Assembly (NCBI GenBank): GCA_030538235.1
Contig: JAUNUJ010000004.1
Span: 225,835-258,030, forward strand
DNA: 32,196 bases
Source of the DNA: Alcaligenaceae bacterium
Lineage (GTDB): Bacteria > Pseudomonadota > Gammaproteobacteria > Burkholderiales > Burkholderiaceae_B
Reading direction: 5' to 3'
In this document: piece after piece, positions 25,201 to 32,196 of the stretch
Layout: each line of letters starts with the position of its first letter
Position numbering within the stretch: position 1 is the stretch's first letter
Position numbers and translations under genes: made by a program
Notes under the pieces: generated by a model
Seen by the model: the letters and a program-made list of their open reading frames with translations, nothing else
Databases searched by the model: none
What the model was told of the DNA's origin: nothing

Positions 25201-26284
25201 GCTGCAGACTCTCAGCTTGTGCTTGTGGCATAGAAAAATCACCCAACTGTAAATCTGCTTTGAAATTTTCCCAATAGCCATTTTCCAGCTTGGCATCAAA
25301 ATTGAATTGCTCAATCACCACATGATCGATACTGTATCGATCAAGCGCTGTTGCAAAGAGCTGTCGGGGAACCAGTTCTCGACTTTTGAGACTCAAGTAA
25401 CCGCTTACCTCACGATTTTCTTCCTCATCAAATTGACTGTAGTCAATTAAATTATCAATAACAATATCGTGCTCTGACAACAGATCAGCCTGTAGCAGGA
25501 CATCACTCTTAATGCGCTGATCATCAACGCTAAGGTGCGCTTTTTTAAAATTCAAGACAAAATCGAACACGCTAGCGAGCCGCTGTGACATCACTTCCTG
25601 CTCATGCTCTTCATCACTTGTCAGCACCTCAGAGGAAATACCGGAAGCATCACGCACCGTGAGCTGAAGATTTTCTACCGAAGCACTACTAATCCATTTG
25701 AACAGTTCATCTTGACGTAGCAGCTTGATTTGTTCAGTAAAGTCTTGTGTCAGGTAACTGCTTAAGGCCGCAATAAAGGTCGCTTCTTCTGCTTCAGATT
25801 TTGTCTGTTCGGCTTCAGGCAGCTGACTGAAGGTCACATCAGTCATTGGTAAACGATGCTGACCTACCCACACATCACCTTCGGCATCAATTAATAGGGG
25901 CAATTCGGCGTTTTTTACCGCAATACTGAGTAAGCCGTCTTTCCAGAAAGTTAAGGTAGGTTGTAGAAAAAGGCGAAGCTCCTCAACCGAAGCACGTGGT
26001 AAATTATGTTTGGGCTCAGTTAATTCGAGCTCTCTAAAACGCACATCACGAAGTAACAGTTGAGGATTAATGCCTTGCCAACTGAGCGCCAGTGCACCAA
26101 ACTCGATAGGCATACCGCTATGCTTTTGGACCATCTCCTGAATCGGCTCGCGCCACTGGTCCAGTCTGGGACTAATATAAAACACTAGGAGCAGACTCAG
26201 AGCCAACACTAAGCCCAGCGTCAACAAAATCAGATGACTGGCTGTTCGCAATATTCCGGACAAAATCCTGCTCAGGCTTGGCAC
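22250..26284 (-). CDS. yhdP: YhdP, AsmA-like envelope phospholipid-transport protein
   Basis: A 1344-residue member of the YhdP family (AsmA-like, TIGR02099). YhdP, with TamB and YdbH, moves phospholipids from the inner to the outer membrane as a long beta-rich groove across the periplasm. The N-terminal transmembrane anchor is at about residues 16-36 ('LILLTLGLVLALSLLLVFY'). The long middle is repetitive beta-strand sequence, and the AsmA-like C-terminal domain ('INEVAG'-free here; 'INNVGTGATRVLALLSLQAL', 'VAVPHLDMSGAAVLTGVLVNPAVGVAAFL') is near 1100-1230. About 90 polar residues follow as an unusual Glu/Ile/Pro-rich tail. The start is a GTG with GGAA five bases upstream; a nearby ATG is out of frame. 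It is divergent from glnE, as in other betaproteobacteria. Confidence 0.9.
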   Translation of the reverse strand: MPSLSRILSGILRTASHLILLTLGLVLALSLLLVFYISPRLDQWREPIQEMVQKHSGMPIEFGALALSWQGINPQLLLRDVRFRELELTEPKHNLPRASVEELRLFLQPTLTFWKDGLLSIAVKNAELPLLIDAEGDVWVGQHRLPMTDVTFSQLPEAEQTKSEAEEATFIAALSSYLTQDFTEQIKLLRQDELFKWISSASVENLQLTVRDASGISSEVLTSDEEHEQEVMSQRLASVFDFVLNFKKAHLSVDDQRIKSDVLLQADLLSEHDIVIDNLIDYSQFDEEENREVSGYLSLKSRELVPRQLFATALDRYSIDHVVIEQFNFDAKLENGYWENFKADLQLGDFSMPQAQAESLQLRLEGEVADALAVFVDHGHQHLPIRFQASLSNGWLHETNNFRHDFALAKVNLHGAYELDDAHLPVLSVQQLKVDDPNVQLSASGSWHAVADGGSGHVQLSGQIEHLVASYLPRFLPKVIDAQALDWLDGAFVEGTLHNGHFEIDGLADHYPYGRRPQSGFNTIVAEFQNFGLDFHHQAEHDKWPVLHMEQGTFRFINDQILIDANRGWMNNHAGEESIVYDNLHATISSLERDAQLQINAVAETSANKFLVLMKQTPLSALLNHALDESEASGELRANLEIAIPLDDMEASTIQGTLYAHDGEFKLNPVFPKATKINGSLSFNERYLSIDDVAAQLMGGPAQVSGDIGRAGHALNINGRLSGEGIYAYYPLKGLRQLKGLTPYQLKFTFLENHAFDAVLRSNLVGLSINYPELYTKSAQQQAPLRVQWQRRRAGGATQFLDSITANYDEGELQLSTEFSSGENQSLVFKRGAIAFREAPTVTENGLYFHGSLDRLEIEALTHWIDNFGFGESGGSDSIVNGFDLRAQELVIGGFKLPGVRLKSRLQNFRTIPLELSGPTIAGHLNLKESAISKNSFDVTADLSHLHWRVNQQTVSLYGDDGVQSSAREQVKSQAQRPWKINRLDLKVQDLRFYKYHFANVEGLGEAEDNQNWRLDKLSIQDESAHLYGAAYLRQRHEKLIADLKFNINSLDTGGLLSALALGDNLLTGHGDIQGSLQIHDVLNFERDDLELNILGVLRDGHINNVGTGATRVLALLSLQALSKLPEMNKIFSQQGQNAMNYSYLRFHLGIKDGLAWLPDFRLDSPLVGLAAQGQGNLSTEAIDLDVVAVPHLDMSGAAVLTGVLVNPAVGVAAFLSQWLLRSPLEQGLTQRFKVGGTLNAIEIDGVPVDMNKGSETGGGALNANTQESDSYIDSKQLIQSESTATPEKETDEPKRTVIELTEQIIELVPDDLQKTPVPILLEQGPIIDQEALIIKPIIIEPLN

Positions 26285-26386
26285 TTAATTTCCATGGTAA
26301 TTTAAATCGAAACGCTAATCATACTGCAGATTTCCGCTAAGCTTAATATTATATGCTAAAGACATTCTAATTAAAAAAGTGTAATT

Positions 26387-29300
26387 ATGGCCGTAGAGCA
26401 AATCAATCCCATCGACAACCCTCATTTGCTGATAAAAAAAGCAGCCCAATGGTCCCAATACCTGAGTAGCCGCTTAGTTGCAGAGCGTGGTTTTGAGGAA
26501 CGACTGGCAAAGGACATTCAATCTCCCCTATCACCCACCATCATTGATGAGTGGTTAGACGAGGTGTTGATAGAAGCCCTTGGCGCTAGCGCTGAGGATC
26601 TGGAATTACTGAAACAGGGTGATCTGCGCGAACTGAGAGACCATGCCGCTATAGCACAAACCTTAGCCATTGATAGCTGCAAGGCCATTTTACGAAATAC
26701 CAGAAAACGTGTCTTTTGCACCTTGGCTGTTCGTGATATTTGTAGCTTAGCTGAGCTCGAAGAGGTTTTAACCGCAATTAGCTATTTTGCCGATTTATCA
26801 GTTCGGACGGCCTATCGTTCCGCCATGCTGCAATTAATTACTAGGCACGGCGAACCCTTCGATCCTAAAAACAGTCTGCCGCTGGAAATGCTTATTCTCG
26901 GTATGGGTAAACTGGGTGGTAAGGAATTAAATGTTTCCTCTGATATTGATCTGATTATGCTCTACCCCCTAGAGGGACAAACCCGAGGCGATAAAAACGG
27001 CAATCGCTCCATCAGTCATCACGAGTTTTATAACAAAGTCACCCAGCGTATCGCCAATATCCTCTCCGACCAGACCGCCGATGGCTTTGTCTTTAGAACC
27101 GATTTGCGTTTACGTCCCGATGGCGGCGGTAGCGCCCTGGCTTGGAGCTTGGAAGCGCTGAGTGATTATCTGCTGAAACAAGGCCGCGAATGGGAGCGAT
27201 ATGCTTGGCTCAAAGCCCGAGCCATTCCACTAAAAGCTTTTAGTGATAGTCAGGATCAATATTTCATCCATCAGTTCTTAAGCATTCAATCACCCTTTGT
27301 TTTTAGAAAATACTTTGATTTTGATACGCTCGCTGCCTTACGCACCTTACGCGAACAGATTCGTGAGGACTGGAATCATCGGGCCCAAAGTCGAGCAAGC
27401 ATTGACAGTCAAGGCAATATCAAATTAGGCGAAGGCGGGATTCGCGAGATTGAATTCATTGTGCAATTGGCACAATTAGTACGTGGCGGTCAAATGCCCT
27501 CTTTACGTCATGCAAACTTTTTTAAAGCCTTAGAAGCGGAACTTCAAGCCGGTATTATCGATGAAGTGGATAAGCAACGACTGGAGGATGCCTATCGCTT
27601 CTTAAGACGGATCGAGCATTTACTGCAATACAAAGCTGATCAACAAAACCATTTGCTGCCGGATAAGACCGACGATCTGATCCATTTAGCGAAGTTATTT
27701 AATTTAAGCTTAAATGAATTTAATCAAAAACTAAACTATCATCGAGCAGCTGTCAGTCAAAGCTTTAAAGAAGCCTTTAGACTGGTTGGGGTAGATAACG
27801 CAGAGACACCAGCTGATGAAGGGATTAGCAGCGACATCTTAATCGCTGAACATGGTATTGTTCCCACCGAGTTAATGAGCGACAGCGATACTGCGCTGAC
27901 TTTAGTGCATGAACAAAGCAATGAGGCCGAGCAAAGCGGAGTTAGTTTAGCGGTTGCAGATGAAGCACTAATCAATGCCTTGGAACCAATGCTGCAAAGC
28001 CTCCAAGAAAGTTATCGTATCAAGGGTCTGAATCAGCAGGCTAAACATCGTCTCAACTCACTGATCCCAAAAATGATGAAAGCTGTGGCCCAAGTCAAGC
28101 AACCGCTCAGTACCTTTTCACGCCTGATGGACTTAATTGACAACGTGGTACAACGCAGTTCCTATATGGCGCTACTCAACGAATATCCAAACGTGCTCAG
28201 TCGTATTGTCCGGATGCTGGATAGCAGTCCTTGGGTTGCCGATTACATTACCAGAAATCCAATTGTTTTGGATAAACTGATTGATTGGCAGGAACTACTG
28301 GAACCCATTGATATTGACGATATCATGAAGCAGTTGCAACTTGATCTGGATGCCAGTGTGCTGGAGGACGGTAGCCCTGATATGGAACTGCAGATGAACC
28401 TGATGCGTGATCTAAAAAAGCAAATTACCTTTCAACTATTAGCGCAAGATATCGAAGGTGCCATCACTGTGGAGCATTTAGCTGATGTGCTGTCTTTATT
28501 AGCCGACCGTTTACTCGAAGAAAGTATGCGTCGAGTCTGGCCTTTGGTCTGTCAACGCTATGATCACGCCTGCACTCCTAGTCTACCGAAATTTGCCATT
28601 ATTTCTTATGGTCGTTTGGGGGGTAAGGAACTGGGGTATATTTCAGACTTGGATTTGGTCTTTTTATTTGACGATGCCTCGGTTGAGGGCACGGAAATTT
28701 ACACTCGCTTTGCCCGTCGCCTAACCAACTGGTTGAGCACCATGACCTCTTCAGGTCGCCTATACGATATTGATACACGCTTGCGCCCTGATGGTAATGC
28801 CGGTTTATTGGCGGTCTCGATCGATGGATTTGAGAATTACCAGTTAAACTCGGCCTGGTTATGGGAGCATCAGGCTCTCACTCGGGCTCGTTTTTCTGCC
28901 GGTGACGCGGATATTGGTCAACGATTTGAAGACTTAAGGCAATCTATCTTGATACGCGAACGTGACTTAGCTACACTTAAGCAAGGTATTGTTGCTATGC
29001 GCCAGCGCATGCATGATGGCCACCCTAACCACAGCGCCCTATTTGATCTGAAACACGATATTGGTGGCATGGTGGATATTGAATTTATGACACAGTACAT
29101 TGTCTTAGCTTATAGCCATCAATACCCTGAGCTAATCAAAAACCTGGGTAATATCGCCCTCTTAAAAATGGCCGGCGACTACGGTTTATTACCCACGCCC
29201 CTAGCCCATCAGGTGGCGGATAGTTATCGCAGTTTTCGAGCCAAGCAGCATAGTCTTCGCTTACAAGGTGACGACCGTGCGCGCACCGAAGCACAATTCA

Positions 29301-29389
29301 TGATACAAGAGCGTCAAGCCGTTATCGAGCTTTGGAATACTGTATTTCCTGATGCTAAAAAGTTTTTTACCGGAGTTAAGTTCTCATGA
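26387..29389 (+). CDS. glnE: Glutamine synthetase adenylyltransferase/deadenylylase
   Basis: GlnE adds and removes AMP on glutamine synthetase in response to PII, controlling nitrogen assimilation. The 1000-residue protein has two nucleotidyltransferase domains: the N-terminal adenylyl-removing domain with '[20 protein letters not shown]' (about 172-191) and the C-terminal adenylylating domain with '[20 protein letters not shown]' (about 741-760), each followed by a helical regulatory domain. Both Asp-x-Asp metal sites are present. A variable acidic linker at about 470-525 makes it somewhat longer than the usual 950 residues. The ribosome-binding site is weak. Its stop overlaps the queH start by four bases. 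Confidence 0.96.
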   Translation: MAVEQINPIDNPHLLIKKAAQWSQYLSSRLVAERGFEERLAKDIQSPLSPTIIDEWLDEVLIEALGASAEDLELLKQGDLRELRDHAAIAQTLAIDSCKAILRNTRKRVFCTLAVRDICSLAELEEVLTAISYFADLSVRTAYRSAMLQLITRHGEPFDPKNSLPLEMLILGMGKLGGKELNVSSDIDLIMLYPLEGQTRGDKNGNRSISHHEFYNKVTQRIANILSDQTADGFVFRTDLRLRPDGGGSALAWSLEALSDYLLKQGREWERYAWLKARAIPLKAFSDSQDQYFIHQFLSIQSPFVFRKYFDFDTLAALRTLREQIREDWNHRAQSRASIDSQGNIKLGEGGIREIEFIVQLAQLVRGGQMPSLRHANFFKALEAELQAGIIDEVDKQRLEDAYRFLRRIEHLLQYKADQQNHLLPDKTDDLIHLAKLFNLSLNEFNQKLNYHRAAVSQSFKEAFRLVGVDNAETPADEGISSDILIAEHGIVPTELMSDSDTALTLVHEQSNEAEQSGVSLAVADEALINALEPMLQSLQESYRIKGLNQQAKHRLNSLIPKMMKAVAQVKQPLSTFSRLMDLIDNVVQRSSYMALLNEYPNVLSRIVRMLDSSPWVADYITRNPIVLDKLIDWQELLEPIDIDDIMKQLQLDLDASVLEDGSPDMELQMNLMRDLKKQITFQLLAQDIEGAITVEHLADVLSLLADRLLEESMRRVWPLVCQRYDHACTPSLPKFAIISYGRLGGKELGYISDLDLVFLFDDASVEGTEIYTRFARRLTNWLSTMTSSGRLYDIDTRLRPDGNAGLLAVSIDGFENYQLNSAWLWEHQALTRARFSAGDADIGQRFEDLRQSILIRERDLATLKQGIVAMRQRMHDGHPNHSALFDLKHDIGGMVDIEFMTQYIVLAYSHQYPELIKNLGNIALLKMAGDYGLLPTPLAHQVADSYRSFRAKQHSLRLQGDDRARTEAQFMIQERQAVIELWNTVFPDAKKFFTGVKFS

Positions 29390-30132
29390 CTAAAAGCAAT
29401 CGCCCGCGTTTGGACGACAAGTTTATCGCCAAACCGGAATTAGCCACGACACCTCGTGTCACCGAAGTTGAGCGCCCACACCTTCAATTACCCAAGGGTC
29501 GCAATAAGGTGTTATTGCACTCTTGCTGTGCCCCCTGCTCGGGCGAGGTCATGGAAGCCATGCTAGCTTCGGGCATTGATTATACGATTTATTTTTACAA
29601 TCCTAATATTCACCCTAAGCGTGAGTACGAGATTCGCAAAGAGGAAAATATTCGTTTCGCCCAAACCCATGGCATTGATTTTATTGATGCCGATTACGAT
29701 ATGGATAATTGGTTCGAGCGCGTCAAGGGGATGGAATGGGAACCTGAGCGCGGGATTCGTTGCACCGAATGTTTTGATATGCGCTTCGAACGGACTGCCC
29801 TCTATGCCGCTGAACATGGCTTTGACACGATTACCAGCTCCCTAGGTATTTCACGTTGGAAAAATATGGCGCAAATTAATGACTGTGGCGAACGTGCAGC
29901 CGCTCGCTACCCGGAACTCGTCTATTGGACATACAACTGGCGCAAAGGTGGCGGCTCTGCTCGGATGATTGAAATCAGTAAGCGTGAAGAATTTTATCAA
30001 CAGGAGTATTGTGGCTGTATCTATTCACTCAGGGATACCAACCACCATAGACGCCAAAGCGGTCGAGATAAGATTGAGATCGGCGTGAAGTTTTATACGT
30101 ACGACGATCTCAAACAAGAAGAAAATCTTTAG
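29386..30132 (+). CDS. queH: Epoxyqueuosine reductase QueH
   Basis: QueH performs the last step of queuosine synthesis in tRNA, reducing epoxyqueuosine, and replaces the unrelated cobalamin enzyme QueG. The 248-residue protein shows the family's metal-binding Cys pattern: Cys47, Cys48 and Cys51 ('HSCCAPCSG'), Cys126 and Cys129 ('CTECFD'), and Cys209 and Cys211 ('YCGC'), which hold an iron-sulphur cluster and a neighbouring metal. Also typical are '[20 protein letters not shown]' (about 69-88), '[11 protein letters not shown]' and '[11 protein letters not shown]'. Its ATG overlaps the glnE stop (ATGA), so it is translationally coupled to glnE. Its 3' end overlaps exbD by four bases on the opposite strand. 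Confidence 0.93.
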   Translation: MTKSNRPRLDDKFIAKPELATTPRVTEVERPHLQLPKGRNKVLLHSCCAPCSGEVMEAMLASGIDYTIYFYNPNIHPKREYEIRKEENIRFAQTHGIDFIDADYDMDNWFERVKGMEWEPERGIRCTECFDMRFERTALYAAEHGFDTITSSLGISRWKNMAQINDCGERAAARYPELVYWTYNWRKGGGSARMIEISKREEFYQQEYCGCIYSLRDTNHHRRQSGRDKIEIGVKFYTYDDLKQEENL

Positions 30133-30782
30133 TTCGCCGGCTGTGCTGCAGATGTAGCGTTTGCTGGGGCGTCGGATGTCTCCGTAGCCTCAGAACTGCT
30201 TGGCGTGTCGTTGCTTGTTGTGCTTGAACTTGGAGCGTTCGCAGCGGTCGCGCTAGTCTTAGCGGCACCACTATCAGTCGTGGCATTGACGCTCTCCTCA
30301 CTATTTGCAGTTGCCGTTGAGCTTGCCTCTGCTGCTTGGGCTTTATCCGCCGCACTCACATCCGGTGTAGTAATAAAGCCTAAGCGTCTAACCCCGGTAC
30401 TTCTGGCAGCAGCCATAACTTGAGCGATTTGCTCATAATAGGCCTCACCATCAGCACGAATGCGCAGATTAATGGCATTTTCTTCCTGAGCGGCCACTAA
30501 GGTGGTCATTTTCTCTCGTAGCTGATCCATATCGACCTGCTCGTTATTCCAATACATTTCACCGGTGGCTTTAATTGCTAAATCAATGCTTTCAGGATCT
30601 TGTTCCGCCGGCTGACTAGTCACCCGTGGCACATCAATTTTGATGGAATGCGTTAATAAAGGTGCTGTAATCATAAAGATAATCAACAACACCAACATCA
30701 CGTCAATGAGCGGGATCATATTAATTTCTGATACCGTGCCCATTTGTTGACGATCTGAACTAAAACCTCCAAAAGATGACAT
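30129..30782 (-). CDS. exbD: ExbD with a long low-complexity C-terminal tail
   Basis: ExbD works with ExbB and TonB to couple the proton gradient to outer-membrane transport. The N-terminal helix (about 24-42, '[19 protein letters not shown]') contains the proton-carrying Asp of '[10 protein letters not shown]'. The periplasmic domain follows to about residue 140 ('[12 protein letters not shown]', '[22 protein letters not shown]', 'RLGFIT'). Typical family length is about 140; this protein is 217. The extra 75 or so residues are almost all Ala, Ser, Thr, Asn, Glu and Asp. The ribosome-binding site AAAGGA is clear, and only 3 bp separate it from exbB. Confidence 0.93.
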   Translation of the reverse strand: MSSFGGFSSDRQQMGTVSEINMIPLIDVMLVLLIIFMITAPLLTHSIKIDVPRVTSQPAEQDPESIDLAIKATGEMYWNNEQVDMDQLREKMTTLVAAQEENAINLRIRADGEAYYEQIAQVMAAARSTGVRRLGFITTPDVSAADKAQAAEASSTATANSEESVNATTDSGAAKTSATAANAPSSSTTSNDTPSSSEATETSDAPANATSAAQPAN

Positions 30783-30785
30783 GGC

Positions 30786-31661
30786 TTATTCCTTTGCAGA
30801 TTGAGGATGAGGATTAGTAGCGGCCGCTACTGTGGCAACGGGTTGCTCAAGCTTGGCACTGGCACTACTTGGTCTAATCAAAGTATCGGCAGCTTGAATC
30901 GAGGTGCCGGTAGAGACAAAGGCAAACACATCATGTGCAAAACCGTCGATTTTAGATAACATCACGCGATTTCTACGGACAAAGGCGTTCAATGCCAAGA
31001 CCGCCGGAATCGCAACAGCCAAACCCAAACCGGTCATAATCAACGCCTCACCGACCGGACCGGCAACTTCGTTAATATTAACGCCGTCCGACATACCGAT
31101 ATTAATTAGGGCATGATAAACACCCCAAACGGTACCGAATAAGCCGATAAATGGTGAAGTCGCACCAATCGATGCCATCACAGTCAAGCCATTTTCCATG
31201 CGGGCAGTTTCCTCATCAATCACCCGACGCATATTTCGAATCGTGAATTCAGCCCCGGTACCGACATCCGATAAGCGTGACGCACCGTATTGATGGTGAT
31301 AATTACTCGCCTTGATCGCATGATGCGCCAAACGACCAAAAGGATTATCATAACCCTGAGACTCTAATTCGGCTGCTACCTCGTCCAACGATTTGGCATT
31401 CCAGAAGCGCTTCAAAAAACGCTTGCTGCGCATGCTTTGGATTGAGTTGGAGATGCCCTTAACAAAAATTAAATACCAAGTCACCAACGACATTAGGCAT
31501 AAAATCGCAAAGAGTGTTTTCCCAACGACATCACTTTGTTCAATAAATTGCAACATGCCCTGTTGGCTTACTACTTGCTCAGTAGTTTTGCTCAGAGCCT
31601 CGGTCACTGTCTGCGCCATTGGCTCGGAAATTTGATTCAGTATAGTTTTAAGTAGGTTCAT
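30786..31661 (-). CDS. exbB: ExbB, proton-channel subunit (TolQ/MotA family)
   Basis: ExbB forms the pentameric inner-membrane channel around ExbD that drives TonB. The start chosen is the ATG at 31661; a TTG three codons earlier is less likely. The product is 291 residues. The transmembrane helices are near 45-65 ('TLFAILCLMSLVTWYLIFV'), about 168-190 ('ASIGATSPFIGLFGTVWGVYHAL', carrying the conserved Pro and Gly) and about 210-235 ('ALIMTGLGLAVAIPAVLALNAF'). The N-terminal region before the first helix is longer than the minimal ExbB. It is between tonB and exbD in one operon. Confidence 0.93.
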   Translation of the reverse strand: MNLLKTILNQISEPMAQTVTEALSKTTEQVVSQQGMLQFIEQSDVVGKTLFAILCLMSLVTWYLIFVKGISNSIQSMRSKRFLKRFWNAKSLDEVAAELESQGYDNPFGRLAHHAIKASNYHHQYGASRLSDVGTGAEFTIRNMRRVIDEETARMENGLTVMASIGATSPFIGLFGTVWGVYHALINIGMSDGVNINEVAGPVGEALIMTGLGLAVAIPAVLALNAFVRRNRVMLSKIDGFAHDVFAFVSTGTSIQAADTLIRPSSASAKLEQPVATVAAATNPHPQSAKE

Positions 31662-31702
31662 GATAAGCAATTAAAAAATAATAAGTAAAAACGAAATAAC
31701 AT

Positions 31703-32196
31703 TTATCTCACTTGGATATTGATCGTGAAATCACCGCGGGCCTTACGAGCGACGCCATTTACCGTGTGTGGATTAAAGGACAATTGTTGACGTAGCTGGC
31801 GCAATAATTCGCGATTTAATCGTGCATTACCACCGGATAAAATATTCACATCCATCAACTTGCCCTTCTCATCGACCGTCACTCGTACACGAATAGCAAC
31901 TGTCTGTCCGCGGGCATACCCATGGCTACTGTCAACACGTAGATTAGGTTGGCGTCGGAAATTCAATGCCGATACGTTTACCGGCTGATTGCTACTAGGC
32001 GCTGCCGGCGCAACATTAGGCTGACCACTCGGCGTTCCGAAGGCTTTGTTCTTAGTCGTTAAGGATCTCAACTGCTGTGGCTTGGCCGGCGCGACAGGCT
32101 GTGACACTTGCGGTTTAGGCTGTGGCTTCGGTTGAGGTTTGGGTTGTGGTTTGGGCTTAGGCTTCGGCTGTGGCTTTGGTTCGGGCTTAGGCTTAG
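31703..32196 (-). CDS. tonB: TonB, C-terminal part (5' end outside window)
   Basis: TonB links the inner-membrane motor ExbB-ExbD to outer-membrane receptors. Within the window 163 codons are visible and the frame is open to the right edge, so the N-terminal anchor is missing. From the edge come Pro-Lys and Pro-Gln repeats typical of the periplasm-spanning region (32108-32194), a linker, and the C-terminal receptor-binding domain (about 80 residues, 'NLRVDSSHGYARGQTVAIRVRVTVDEKGK' split across strands, ending 'FTINIQVR'). A GTG at 32107 is in frame but lies inside the repeats and is not the start. It heads the tonB-exbB-exbD operon. Confidence 0.88.
   Translation of the reverse strand, partial: KPKPEPKPQPKPKPKPQPKPQPKPQPKPQVSQPVAPAKPQQLRSLTTKNKAFGTPSGQPNVAPAAPSSNQPVNVSALNFRRQPNLRVDSSHGYARGQTVAIRVRVTVDEKGKLMDVNILSGGNARLNRELLRQLRQQLSFNPHTVNGVARKARGDFTINIQVR

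Overview
The window reads as the chromosome of a low-to-moderate-GC Gram-negative bacterium, most likely a betaproteobacterium of the order Burkholderiales (an Alcaligenaceae-like lineage is my best guess). This rests on gene neighbourhoods rather than any marker search: gshB next to a mannose-class PTS EIIA, HPr and Enzyme I; yhdP divergent from glnE; ubiK beside comM (yifB); and tig-clpP-clpX-lon in a row. The genus cannot be fixed from the sequence.

Bases 1-3558 are different: AT-rich, with odd genes, and they end exactly inside comM. I interpret this stretch as one end of a Tn7-like transposon. The tip begins TGTAAA (read inward), carries two tandem 20-bp repeats of the kind TnsB binds, and interrupts comM after codon 302. 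Just inside lie a 591-residue protein with TnsE-like features, an extra copy of the end repeat before its start codon, a frameshifted RelB/DinJ antitoxin, a small Cys-rich ORF overlapping a pair of 13-bp inverted repeats, a strong bidirectional terminator, and an SH3b-domain protein running off the left edge. The rest of the element, including any tnsABCD genes and the other half of comM, would lie to the left of the window.

Bases 3559-7910 hold the truncated comM, ubiK, a long Thr/Pro/Ala-rich lipoprotein, a 500-bp AT-rich gap and a nitronate monooxygenase-family flavoprotein. Bases 7929-11500 hold a regulatory PTS (ptsI, ptsH, EIIA) downstream of glutathione synthetase. Bases 11531-14213 hold infC (predicted ATC start) and thrS, with an intrinsic terminator between the thrS promoter and its start codon.

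Bases 14375-15180 hold a membrane-anchored low-complexity protein with a repeated SSFPAP motif. Bases 15217-21270 hold the proteostasis cluster tig, clpP, clpX and lon, in which lon has its own sigma-32-like promoter and an unusual Lys/Ala-rich insertion. Bases 21351-22286 hold a tiny Gly-rich lipoprotein and a small membrane protein. Bases 22250-30132 hold yhdP, glnE and queH. The window closes with exbD, exbB and the C-terminal part of tonB, a complete energy-transduction module read leftwards.

All functional calls come from reading motifs by eye; no database search was run. The strongest novelty candidates are the comM-inserted Tn7-like end with its isolated TnsE-like gene, the Lon insertion, the ExbD tail and the thrS leader terminator.
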